Positions 24,490 to 31,930 of a stretch of 64,000 nucleotides of DNA are shown here, piece after piece; the stretch's first letter is position 1; every line of letters begins with the position of its first letter. Source of the DNA: a virus; IMG/VR virus record IMGVR_UViG_3300037504_000618, positions 1 through 64,000 of that record; one strand, written 5' to 3'. The notes below the pieces were generated by a model. That model worked only from the letters and a program-made list of their open reading frames with translations. It was not told the DNA's origin and made no database searches. The position numbers and the translations under genes were made by a program.

Positions 24490-25350
24490 ATGAAACGCTA
24501 TCGTTTGCTGGCCCTGCTGTTTATTGCTCTGCTCTGCGCGTGTGGGGGGAAAGACACGCCTGAATCGACCGCGACGTCCAGGCCCACAAACACGCTGGTG
24601 GTTAGGCAGGTTTCGCCCACGCCTTCAGCGACGATATTTTTCGCACCCACGGCAACGCCGGTACCAACCGCGACGCCAGTGCCTACAGCGGTGCCGACGG
24701 ATACACCGATGCCGCCCGACACGCCCACCGCGACGGTGCAGGCCACTGCGACCGAGGAGGCTACAGCCTTGCCAGAGGATTGTTGGGACGCGCAATACGT
24801 CGCCGACGTGACGATCCCGGACGGGACGCGCCTGGATCCGGGGGAGGTGTTCGTCAAGACGTGGCGGGTGCGCAATACGGGCGCGTGTGCGTGGGAAGGG
24901 GTGACGTTGCAGGCTAAGGGGCTTTCGCCCGTGGACGTGCCAGAGGTGGCGGTGGGTGCGGAGGCGGAGGTCAGTGTACAGTTGCAAGCCCCTGCGGCGG
25001 AGGGGGAGTATACCGCCGTGTGGTATTTCGTGGCCCCGGACGGGACCAACTTCGGGCGCTTGACGAGCGTGATCAGGGTAGGGGACCCGGCGACGGCTGT
25101 ACCACGGGCCACGGCAACGAGCGCCCCGGCAGCACCACCGCCCACGGCGACGAGTGCACCAGTGGCCCCGCAGCCGACGGCGACCACGGCGGCGGTGTGT
25201 GAGTGTGGCGGTGATACGTACAACTGTGGGGATTTTTCAAGGCAAGCGCAGGCGCAGGCCTGCTATAACTACTGCGTTTCGATAGGGCGTGGTGATATTC
25301 ACCGCCTGGATCGGGATAATGATGGGGTGGTGTGCGAGAGTTTGCCTTAG
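24490..25350 (+). CDS. Lipoprotein with NBR1-like Ig domain and Excalibur domain
   Basis: 286 residues. Lipoprotein signal (hydrophobic LLALLFIALLCAC, lipobox cysteine near 18), a Thr-Pro linker (about 25-95), an Ig-like domain of the NBR1 type (about 105-200: ADVTIPDGTRLDPGEVFVKT, WRVRNTGACAW, GEYTAVWYFVAPDG), a second Thr-Pro linker, and a C-terminal Excalibur-type calcium-binding motif (DRDNDGVVCESLP). Exported and anchored on the host surface. Next to the repressor and integrase, the usual place of lysogenic conversion genes; may alter adhesion or block superinfection (inference). Ribosome site AAAGGAGATCT. Confidence 0.82.
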   Translation: MKRYRLLALLFIALLCACGGKDTPESTATSRPTNTLVVRQVSPTPSATIFFAPTATPVPTATPVPTAVPTDTPMPPDTPTATVQATATEEATALPEDCWDAQYVADVTIPDGTRLDPGEVFVKTWRVRNTGACAWEGVTLQAKGLSPVDVPEVAVGAEAEVSVQLQAPAAEGEYTAVWYFVAPDGTNFGRLTSVIRVGDPATAVPRATATSAPAAPPPTATSAPVAPQPTATTAAVCECGGDTYNCGDFSRQAQAQACYNYCVSIGRGDIHRLDRDNDGVVCESLP

Positions 25351-25372
25351 TATGAAGATTATCGGAATGTAG

Positions 25373-25397
25373 AAAACGCCCCGTTAAGGGGCGTTTT
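25373..25397 (+). terminator. Intrinsic terminator
   Basis: AAAACGCCCC / GGGGCGTTTT 10-bp stem with GTTAA loop, just after the lipoprotein gene. Symmetric, so it may work on both strands. Confidence 0.85.
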
Positions 25398-25494
25398 GAT
25401 GCTGTTAGCGTCTACACGGGGGAAGATCTGGGCAGGTAACACGGCTTGGCGAAAATGGTACCCGTGTGGCGTGGTGCGTGGGCTAGCGGGTAAC

Positions 25495-25540
25495 CGGTTC
25501 ACATCCGTGAGGTCCAGAGTTCGAGTCTCTGCTCGCCCAC
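25495..25540 (+). other. Probable attP core: 3' half of a tRNA gene
   Basis: The segment reads as the end of a tRNA: anticodon loop TTCACAT (anticodon CAC, Val) with 3' stem CCGTG, variable loop, T-arm CAGAG-TTCGAGT-CTCTG (25515-25531), acceptor CTCGCCC and discriminator A (25532-25539). The 5' half of a tRNA is missing or short (GGGC at 25480 can pair with GCCC). A tRNA 3' half 170 bp before an integrase gene is the classic attP arrangement: integration would restore the host tRNA. Confidence 0.75.
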
Positions 25541-25713
25541 TTTTAGCCACACGGAAAGGGCTTTTTAGTAGCCGTGTGGTCCCCACGAAGTAAATGCCCG
25601 CCTGGGCAGGCAGCACGGTTCCGGTGATCTTCTCTTAAAAAAAACGCTATGGGGCTTTATCGGAAGTCAATAAGCGTTTTATCGGAAGCATACAAGAAGA
25701 GGAGGTTACACGG

Positions 25714-26715
25714 ATGGGAAAATTGATGTTGTTTGATGCGTATAAGTCCTTTATGCACTATAAGGAGGCGGCGGGTCTGAGTAAGTATACGATCCGCAAC
25801 TACGGGAACACGTTGAAGAAGCTGGCGCTGTTCTTCGACGAGGAGCCTTCGCTTGAGGACGTCGCGTTCGATGACTGGGTGGAGTTTTTCCACTGGCTTC
25901 AGGAGGATTACACGCCCGCGATGAACGGGGTAGCCCCTCGAAAGGTGAAGACACTCTCGCCCAAGACGGTGCGGAATATCCACACGAATCTGAGCGCTTT
26001 CTATACCTGGGCGCTAGAGTTCGAGCTGGTAGAGGAGCACTTGATCCGCAAGATCGAACAGCCGCGCTATGAGCCCCCCGTGATTGAGCCCTTTACAGAG
26101 GAGGATATCGCCGCGATGCTCAAGGCGTGTAATCATACCAGTGCGTATGATACGCGGCCCAATGTGCGCAACTCACGTCCGACGGCGGAGCGGGATCGTC
26201 TGATTATCGCGCTGCTGTGGTCCACGGGCCTGCGGGCTTCGGAGCTCTGCGATGTCCGTTTTGGCGATCTCAATATGAGTCGCCGTGCCATCCGCGTGCG
26301 CGGGAAGGGCGGGGGCCGGGGGAACAAGGAGCGCATTGTCCACTTCGGCAAGAAGACTGAGAAGCTCCTGTGGAAATGGCTGACTCCGCGCATCTCGGAG
26401 CTGGAGGAGGATGATCACATTATCACGGTCAGCGAGGGGACGGTGAATGAAGGCCCTATGCACCGTAACGTCCTCACAAAGTTGATCCGCCGGATCGGGG
26501 AGCGTGCGGGGATCAAGGATGCGTATCCGCACCGCTTCCGGCATACATTCGCGATCTGGTACATCCGCAACGGCGGCGATCTGTTCACGTTGCAGGGGTT
26601 GCTAGGGCATAGCGACCTGGCCATGGTGCGACGTTACGCGCGGCTCGCGGCGGCGGATTACGCAGCAGCCCACGAGCGTGCAGACCCTTTGGATAATTCC
26701 AAGATCAGATTATAG
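25714..26715 (+). CDS. int: Tyrosine integrase
   Basis: 333 residues, AGGAGG ribosome site. N-terminal SAM-like domain (about 10-110), catalytic domain with Arg in WSTGLRASELCDV, Lys/Gly-rich loop (GKGGGRGNKERIVHF), HRFRHTFA, GHSDLAMVRRYARL. Next to the tRNA-derived attP, so the most likely of the three recombinases to integrate the phage. Followed at once by a terminator. Confidence 0.92.
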   Translation: MGKLMLFDAYKSFMHYKEAAGLSKYTIRNYGNTLKKLALFFDEEPSLEDVAFDDWVEFFHWLQEDYTPAMNGVAPRKVKTLSPKTVRNIHTNLSAFYTWALEFELVEEHLIRKIEQPRYEPPVIEPFTEEDIAAMLKACNHTSAYDTRPNVRNSRPTAERDRLIIALLWSTGLRASELCDVRFGDLNMSRRAIRVRGKGGGRGNKERIVHFGKKTEKLLWKWLTPRISELEEDDHIITVSEGTVNEGPMHRNVLTKLIRRIGERAGIKDAYPHRFRHTFAIWYIRNGGDLFTLQGLLGHSDLAMVRRYARLAAADYAAAHERADPLDNSKIRL

Positions 26716-26732
26716 CATCTGAGGAATGATAG

Positions 26733-26756
26733 AGCCCGGCTTAGACCGGGCTTTTT
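26733..26756 (+). terminator. Intrinsic terminator after integrase
   Basis: AGCCCGG / CCGGGCT 7-bp stem with TTTTT. Confidence 0.85.
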
Positions 26757-26764
26757 CTATGTTA

Positions 26765-26876
26765 AAAACAGCCGTTAATTAGGGTTAACGGTCGTTTTCC
26801 CTCTGATTACGCGCGTTTTCACCGCGTTGGGGCGGGGGTAACGCGCTCAAAAAACGTCCGTTAATTCGGTGTGATT
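26765..26876 (+). repeat. Module-boundary repeat, copy B
   Basis: Same order as copy A at 9126: AACAGCCGTTAAT ... GTTAACGGTCGTTTT, then TGATTACGCGCGTTTTC, a G-rich run (GTTGGGGCGGGGG) and AAAAAACGTCCGTTAAT. Separates the integrase from the next transcription unit. Confidence 0.75.
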
Positions 26877-26930
26877 GGTGCTTTACTTTTGCAGGGATTG
26901 GTGGTATGATGGGGGTATCAAAATAAAAGC

Positions 26931-26959
26931 GCCCCGGCGCTGCATACACAGCCCGGGGC
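26931..26959 (+). promoter_or_regulatory. Leader hairpin before ribosome site
   Basis: GCCCCGG / CCGGGGC stem followed by CACCAGAAAGGAG and the ATG at 26986. Same design as 10449. Confidence 0.55.
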
Positions 26960-26985
26960 TTTGGCTCACCAGAAAGGAGTTTTCG

Positions 26986-27225
26986 ATGAGCAACCACATT
27001 ATACCACAGAATTTATCCAGTGGTAGCCCTGATTTGCAGGCGCTACTGCTACGGTTGACGTTGGCCGAGATCAACGCCTATCCTCTCACGGCACAGGGCG
27101 ATTGGTTGCTAACTTTGTCTGATATTGAGGGGCTTTCCCTTGAGGATGGATGGGCATTGGTCTACGCGGCGCGGCTGCTGGCGGACAATCCTGATCCTGA
27201 TTTCTGGCAGCGCAAGTTAGTATAA
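26986..27225 (+). CDS. Hypothetical protein
   Basis: 79 residues from the ATG behind AGAAAGGAG; the longer upstream frame would cover the hairpin. Helical, acidic (LSDIEGLSLEDGWALVYAAR). No family recognised. Confidence 0.65.
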   Translation: MSNHIIPQNLSSGSPDLQALLLRLTLAEINAYPLTAQGDWLLTLSDIEGLSLEDGWALVYAARLLADNPDPDFWQRKLV

Positions 27226-27227
27226 AG

Positions 27228-27323
27228 TTGTACCGTGGTACAATCTTTTTCAAATAGTCAAACTCGCCCTTGACAAATAGCGATACCGCTATATAATGAT
27301 AGCGTAGGGTAGCGATAACGCTA
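27228..27323 (+). promoter_or_regulatory. Promoter with palindromic operators, twin of the 9.3-kb promoter
   Basis: TTGTAC-CGTG-GTACAA (27228-27243), then -35 TTGACA (27270-27275), 16-bp spacer holding TAGCGATACCGCTA (27278-27291), -10 TATAAT (27292-27297), second operator TAGCGATAACGCTA (27310-27323). Spacings match the 9258 promoter closely while the operator differs. Drives the operon to 37337. Confidence 0.85.
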
Positions 27324-27350
27324 TAATATTACTAAAAGGGGAGGATATAG

Positions 27351-28343
27351 ATGCAAGCAAGGCAAGTGCTGAAGAATAAGCATTTTAATCGTCTGGCAGC
27401 CATAATCCGCGTTCCGTTTCATTCGTCTGAATGGCGGCAGGAGCACTACAGAGTTGATTTCTGGAGTATGATAGAATCACTTGATGGGGCTATTGAAATT
27501 GATAGCCCCGAATATATCCTGGAGACGCTCACCAGCCTGCTGGTGGCGATTACCAAGGCCGACAGCAACCTAAGTTATTCCCCGGAGGACTTCGATTGGA
27601 TTGTTGAGGTCCTCGAGGATGGGGATCGCGAAATGGTGTTCAGGCTGTTCCAGGCCTGGTATGCCGCAGAGGATAAAGTGGTCACCAGCGAGGAGGCCGC
27701 CGAGATCACCGGCGAGGCCGCATCGACATGGCGCAATCGCGCCAACCGGGGTGAGGTCCCCGGCGCGCGGAAGATGGGCAAGACGTGGCTCTTGCCCGTC
27801 AGCGCATTACGGATGATGGGGGTAGCCCCCATCGCTCGTGGTACGCGGGGGAAGGATCCAGATGTGGCGCTAGTGTTCGATGAATCCAAGTTTGAGATCG
27901 TCAAGGATATGCGCTCTCAAGATCTCGACTGGCTGGCATCCTCGTTACTGGCCCGTCGCAATGAAATCATGGCAGCGCGGTTGGAGAAGCGCGGCCTTCA
28001 GACGCGGACCAAGGCGGAGCTCGGCGAGCATACGATTTATTTCCGCTATATCCTGGTCTATGATCCTACTGGGGAATCGCCAGCAGAGTGGGCGACCCTG
28101 GAGGAAGCCCGGATATTGTTAGACACGGTTCGCGAGCTGGAGCCAGCCGAAGCGTTTGCCCGTTGGCAGCCGAAGGTGACCCCGCTTGAGCGTGAGCCAT
28201 ATACGCGCGATGAGGCACTGCGCGATATGCAGGCCGAACGCGCGGAGGCCAAGCGCTTGTATGAGGCGGGGGAGCTAGACGCAGAGATGTATCAGTTGTT
28301 TCATTCAGGTGCGCGCGATTATCTCGATCTGGTAGAGGATTAA
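27351..28343 (+). CDS. HTH-containing regulator, first gene of the long operon
   Basis: 330 residues. Helical N-terminus; residues about 118-165 form an excisionase/MerR-like HTH with wing (VTSEEAAEITGEAASTWRNR, then ANRGEVPGARKMGKTWLLPV), similar in type to the HTH of the 10495 protein. The C-terminal half is mixed alpha/beta with a charged end. As the first gene behind an operator-rich promoter it could be the autoregulator of the operon (inference). Ribosome site GGGGAGG. Confidence 0.65.
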   Translation: MQARQVLKNKHFNRLAAIIRVPFHSSEWRQEHYRVDFWSMIESLDGAIEIDSPEYILETLTSLLVAITKADSNLSYSPEDFDWIVEVLEDGDREMVFRLFQAWYAAEDKVVTSEEAAEITGEAASTWRNRANRGEVPGARKMGKTWLLPVSALRMMGVAPIARGTRGKDPDVALVFDESKFEIVKDMRSQDLDWLASSLLARRNEIMAARLEKRGLQTRTKAELGEHTIYFRYILVYDPTGESPAEWATLEEARILLDTVRELEPAEAFARWQPKVTPLEREPYTRDEALRDMQAERAEAKRLYEAGELDAEMYQLFHSGARDYLDLVED

Positions 28344-28344
28344 G

Positions 28345-28545
28345 ATGCCGCTATATGTTGATGAGTATGTAACTGTGGATCCAGGAGTGCCGCTCGCCGA
28401 GTGGCGCACATGGGAAGAAGCGGGGATCACGGAGCATTCGCAGTCCGTAGTCAAAGTAGCTCCGTCAGAATGGCATGATAGGCTGCGTGAGTATGCGCGG
28501 CAGCCCGTGGGTTTCTGGGGCGAAAGCCAGTTATTCACGGAATAG
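28345..28545 (+). CDS. Hypothetical protein
   Basis: 66 residues starting 1 bp after the upstream stop (AGAGGATTAAG ribosome context). Aromatic-rich (SEWHDRLREYARQPVGFWGE). No family recognised. Confidence 0.6.
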   Translation: MPLYVDEYVTVDPGVPLAEWRTWEEAGITEHSQSVVKVAPSEWHDRLREYARQPVGFWGESQLFTE

Positions 28546-28550
28546 CTATC

Positions 28551-28615
28551 GAGGCGGGGGCTACGGTCCCCGCCTCTACCAGGGCAACGGACGGGGCTCC
28601 GAGGTCCTGGTAGAG
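28551..28615 (+). promoter_or_regulatory. Two overlapping leader hairpins before the MoxR ATPase
   Basis: Stem 1: GAGGCGGGG (28551-28559) with CCCCGCCTC (28568-28576). Stem 2: CTCTACCAGG (28574-28583) with CCTGGTAGAG (28606-28615). They share three bases, so they cannot both be fully formed. The ribosome site (AAAGGAGGAAGAGG) follows at once. Could be a simple leader or a two-state switch. Confidence 0.6.
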
Positions 28616-28631
28616 GTAAAGGAGGAAGAGG

Positions 28632-29465
28632 ATGGGATTGGAGAAAAATTTAAAGAAAGCGGGTTATATCGCCCGCCCACAGGAACTTTTAGCCCTGCGG
28701 GCAATGACCGCCCGCAGGAACGGGGCGAACGTCCTGATCCTGGAAGGCGCGCCCGGCACGGGCAAGACCTTCCTGGGTGAAGCGTTCGCCCAGGCGATGG
28801 ACGCAGAGGCCATTTACTATCTCTGCCACCATTGGACATCAGAGGAGGAGATGTTCATTGGCGTGGACGTCGGGGCCGTGGCCGCGGGCGTCGAGAAGGC
28901 GGCTGATGCGTACCGACCTGGATTCCTCCTGCGCGCAGTGCAAGCTTCGCAGCAGGGGCCGGTCGTCGTCGTGATCGACGAGATCGACAAAGCCCCGGAG
29001 CGCGCCGAGGCCCTGCTGTTGGACTTCCTGCAATCGGGCCGGGTGCATGGCCCGAACGGGGAAGTCTGGCAGGGGGACCTGGCCAATATGTTCGTGTTCA
29101 TTACCACGAACGGCCTGCGTCCCTTGATGGAGCCCACGCTGCGGCGCGGGTTCCGGCTGACGATGGAGTTTCTACCTGCCCACGTCGAGGCGGATGTGCT
29201 GCGCAAGGCCACGGGCGCGCCCACAGGGGCAATCCGGGCCGTGGTGCGGATGGCGAATGTGATCCGCACGCAGGGCACGACCTCCGTCTCGCTCCAGGAG
29301 ATGCGCCATCTCCTGGAGGACATGACAGTGGCCACGTCGGCGCGTGACGTGGAGATCTTGCTGAGCGGCTGGCTGGTGAAGGAGCCCGCCGATCGCGAGG
29401 CTTTAGACGCGGAGTTTGGCGGCAAGGCGGCCGCCGTGCTCTGGGGGGAGTGGAAACGTGGGTAA
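28632..29465 (+). CDS. MoxR-family AAA+ ATPase
   Basis: 277 residues. Walker A GAPGTGKT (39-46), Walker B VVVVIDEID (DEID about 116-119), sensor 1 FITTNG, and an Arg finger region (PTLRRGFRLTMEF). Such ATPases act as metal-chelatase-like or chaperone-like remodellers and nearly always pair with a vWA protein, here the next gene, overlapping by 8 bp. Similar pairs are known as CobS/CobT-like proteins in large phages and as the core of vWA-MoxR conflict systems (established families). Which applies here is open. Confidence 0.85.
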   Translation: MGLEKNLKKAGYIARPQELLALRAMTARRNGANVLILEGAPGTGKTFLGEAFAQAMDAEAIYYLCHHWTSEEEMFIGVDVGAVAAGVEKAADAYRPGFLLRAVQASQQGPVVVVIDEIDKAPERAEALLLDFLQSGRVHGPNGEVWQGDLANMFVFITTNGLRPLMEPTLRRGFRLTMEFLPAHVEADVLRKATGAPTGAIRAVVRMANVIRTQGTTSVSLQEMRHLLEDMTVATSARDVEILLSGWLVKEPADREALDAEFGGKAAAVLWGEWKRG

Positions 29466-31227
29466 TAAGTTGGAGCTCCCGCTGAGCGTGCGGGATGCGC
29501 AGAAGCTTTTCCCGCGCCTCACAGCCAGGTCCTGGTTTGTGGAAGAGCGCAACCAAATTGAGCGCATTGCGTTTGCCGTCGGCGTGAAGCCGTTTCATCG
29601 CGGTTACGCGGATGCGGTCAGGGCTGAGCTTGCGCGTCTCGCGCAGCAGCGGGGGCCGAAGGCAGTGCTTTTGCCTTCGCCAGAGTCCGAGTCTCAGGGG
29701 GAGGCGCAGCCTTCCCCCACATCCGACCGTGAGCATCAGATCGGGACGGATGAGGTAGCCGAGCAATCTGAGAATCCCAGCGAGGATTCACAGATGCACG
29801 GCGGGGACTCGGCCTCTGGCGAGGTCGAAAGTGGGACCTCAGAAGGGGGTGATAACGAATCAGGAGCCCCCTCCGCCGACAGCGTTCAGACCTTCACGGG
29901 ATCTGGAACCGGTGGCGGTGAGATGGGGCAAGGCGCGGGGCAGGGCTCCGCACAAGCAGGGACGCGCTTCTCTGCACAATCCGGCAAGGCTGACGCGGGC
30001 GAGGAGCCCGGTGAGTCGGCTGGCGAGACGGGGGCTGAAGACTCAGCAAGGGCTGAGAGCACTGCAGCTTTCACGTCGCCAGAGGCACACACCAAGCCTA
30101 CTGGAGGGTCAAACGGCCTACGGGCCGATGCGCAGGCAAGGCAACGTAGCCAGGAGGACGAGTCGGCTCCGTCCTCCCAATCTGCAAAGAACGCCGGTGG
30201 GCAGAATGCCCTTAATCGTGCCTCCTCGGAGGAGACCGGCGCAGAAGAAAAGGGCGACGCCATGCCTAAGGCTGACGAGCATGCAGCGCGTGACACCGAC
30301 GCGCTCCGCGCTGCGCTCACCGGACGGGCCAACGCCGCTGATGCGGTGGATGCAAGCCCAGGCGCTCAGGGCAAGGAGTCCGGCGACCCCGACGAGGCCA
30401 AGGGGTCGGAAAAGATCAGCTATCGCTATCGCAGTGTCAAGCGCGGTAGCGGTAAGCAAGCCTCCGTTTCCGCCAAGCGAGAATTTGGCGGCGTGACCGC
30501 CGAGCTGAGTCGCGCGGGCCTGGACCCGCACATCGCGAAAGAAGCGCGTCGAGCGCTGGCGCGACTCATCGAGGGCGGGGAATCCCAAGCCGGGCCGCGC
30601 TGGGACTGGGTGGAGTTTAGCAAGCGGTTGAAGACCGCACGCTCCGTCTATCCCGCGCGCAAGGAAGAGGAAGGTCGCCCGGCGATCTTGGTGCTAGCCG
30701 ATGTATCAGGTTCCTGTCAAGGATTTTCGGATGAGAGCTTGATCGTAGCGCAGGCGGCAGCCTCGTTAGGCGTGCGCGGTGCGGATGTAATCGTCGTGGC
30801 GCATTCCAACGGCTACCCGCAGCAAGTCAAGATCAATCGCGATGCCGTCGAGGAAGTCGGGCGGATGGCGGAAGGCGCGGATATCGCTTGGTATGAGGAT
30901 CTCATCAAGCGCTTCGATATCCAGGCCGTGGTGGCCCTCGGCGATTGGGATGCCGAGTGGCTATATCACAAGCTGGCCGATCTCCCGCGCGTGCGACGCT
31001 TCGTGTGGCTCGATAACTGGAGCAATTCAGTGATGGAGCCGACGGTACGCGCTGATCTATTCAGCAAAGCGGCGCGAAGCACGTGGGATGATTGCTCATG
31101 GCATAGCCCATGGCACTTCGAGTCGGCTTGGTCCCCGCAGGCACAGCGCAAGGCGACGTATGTCGTGGGCTGTAGCCACGCGGAGGATTTTGTGAAGGGC
31201 CTGGAACTGGCCCTGAGGAGGAAATAA
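29458..31227 (+). CDS. vWA-domain protein, partner of the MoxR ATPase
   Basis: 589 residues from a GTG inside the end of the ATPase gene. Basic N-terminal domain (about 1-70), a long low-complexity acidic, Ser/Gly/Glu-rich linker (about 75-330), and a C-terminal vWA domain with the MIDAS motif DVSGS (near 414) and conserved ALGDWD. The vWA domain binds a divalent ion and partner proteins. The disordered acidic linker resembles CobT. The lengthy minus-strand frames across the linker are artefacts of its composition. Confidence 0.85.
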   Translation: MGNKLELPLSVRDAQKLFPRLTARSWFVEERNQIERIAFAVGVKPFHRGYADAVRAELARLAQQRGPKAVLLPSPESESQGEAQPSPTSDREHQIGTDEVAEQSENPSEDSQMHGGDSASGEVESGTSEGGDNESGAPSADSVQTFTGSGTGGGEMGQGAGQGSAQAGTRFSAQSGKADAGEEPGESAGETGAEDSARAESTAAFTSPEAHTKPTGGSNGLRADAQARQRSQEDESAPSSQSAKNAGGQNALNRASSEETGAEEKGDAMPKADEHAARDTDALRAALTGRANAADAVDASPGAQGKESGDPDEAKGSEKISYRYRSVKRGSGKQASVSAKREFGGVTAELSRAGLDPHIAKEARRALARLIEGGESQAGPRWDWVEFSKRLKTARSVYPARKEEEGRPAILVLADVSGSCQGFSDESLIVAQAAASLGVRGADVIVVAHSNGYPQQVKINRDAVEEVGRMAEGADIAWYEDLIKRFDIQAVVALGDWDAEWLYHKLADLPRVRRFVWLDNWSNSVMEPTVRADLFSKAARSTWDDCSWHSPWHFESAWSPQAQRKATYVVGCSHAEDFVKGLELALRRK

Positions 31228-31646
31228 TGAATGAAGTAATAGTAATGCCCGCGAGGGCATGGCAGTTTCCGGTGAAAGTTGAGATGCCGCAGTTCTCGGC
31301 GGCATTGGCGAGGCTAGAGGCGCAAGGTCTCGGCCGCGCCAACTTCAAAGTGTTGGTGCGTGAGGCAGCGAAGCGGCATCCGCTGTATCACACGCCAGTG
31401 CAGCTTGATCCGCAGGTGGCCGGACGTTCGGATCAAGGCGAAGAGATCCCGGTCAATACGTTGGGGCGCTGGTTATTTGGCGTCCCCGGCTACCAAGGCA
31501 ACGCTCGGTTCGTGGGGTGGGATGAGGTACCTCACGTCGAGTTACCTGAGGATTGCCCGGTGCACGTAGTTGCGTTGCTCCAGGGATTAAGCCTTGGAGC
31601 TATATACGATGCATTATCGAGATTGCTTGAGGCGGTGCGGTCATGA
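31227..31646 (+). CDS. Hypothetical protein of the MoxR-vWA operon
   Basis: 139 residues, start one base over the vWA stop (TAATG). Contains LGRWLFGVPGYQGNARFVGW and VALLQGLSLGAIYDALSRLL. Not recognised. Position suggests a system-specific factor. Confidence 0.65.
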   Translation: MNEVIVMPARAWQFPVKVEMPQFSAALARLEAQGLGRANFKVLVREAAKRHPLYHTPVQLDPQVAGRSDQGEEIPVNTLGRWLFGVPGYQGNARFVGWDEVPHVELPEDCPVHVVALLQGLSLGAIYDALSRLLEAVRS

Positions 31647-31930
31647 ACCGCAAGCAAGTGCTTCTCTGCGTCAATGGCGCAGAGACAGCGCGAGATGATG
31701 GTGATCCGGCTGTGGATATAATCGCGGCCCCGCCGACTGGCTGGCGAATTGAGTTCGTCAGCAAAGACGAGTTCGGCCGTCTCCATTTGCGCTTTGTCAA
31801 GCCTGAAGGAAACGGGCGTATGTGGCTACGGGATGAGGCGCGGATGCGACAGGCGGAAGCTGAGCTGGCGGCGTGGCTGGCTGATTTATGGCGGCTGGTT
31901 ATGCCGGTGGAGGAGGATGACGACAAATGA
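31643..31930 (+). CDS. Hypothetical protein of the MoxR-vWA operon
   Basis: 95 residues, ATGA overlap with the upstream gene and ATGA overlap with the helicase downstream. Beta-rich N-terminal half (PPTGWRIEFVSKDEFGRLHL), helical acidic C-terminus. Not recognised. Confidence 0.65.
   Translation: MNRKQVLLCVNGAETARDDGDPAVDIIAAPPTGWRIEFVSKDEFGRLHLRFVKPEGNGRMWLRDEARMRQAEAELAAWLADLWRLVMPVEEDDDK

Larger units (their letters stand above)
25359..25687 (+). repeat. Direct repeats around attP, possible integrase arm sites
   Basis: TTATCGGAA at 25359-25367, 25657-25665 and 25679-25687, on both sides of the attP core; the two right-hand copies are 22 bp apart. This matches the arm-type site layout of lambda-like integrases. 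Confidence 0.5.

Noticed and set aside
24498-25223. 241-residue minus-strand frame opposite the lipoprotein gene
   Set aside because: Product of the Thr-Pro codon pattern on the other strand; no ribosome site and low-complexity translation.
17669-25510. Shared 16-mer CGGTTCACATCCGTGA between the ParB-like gene (17669-17684) and the attP core (25495-25510)
   Set aside because: In a 64-kb window one such 16-base match is expected about every second time by chance; the match stops sharply at both ends and lies in a coding region in the first place.
29886-30588. Long minus-strand frames opposite the vWA gene
   Set aside because: They mirror the Ser/Glu/Gly-rich linker and lack start signals.
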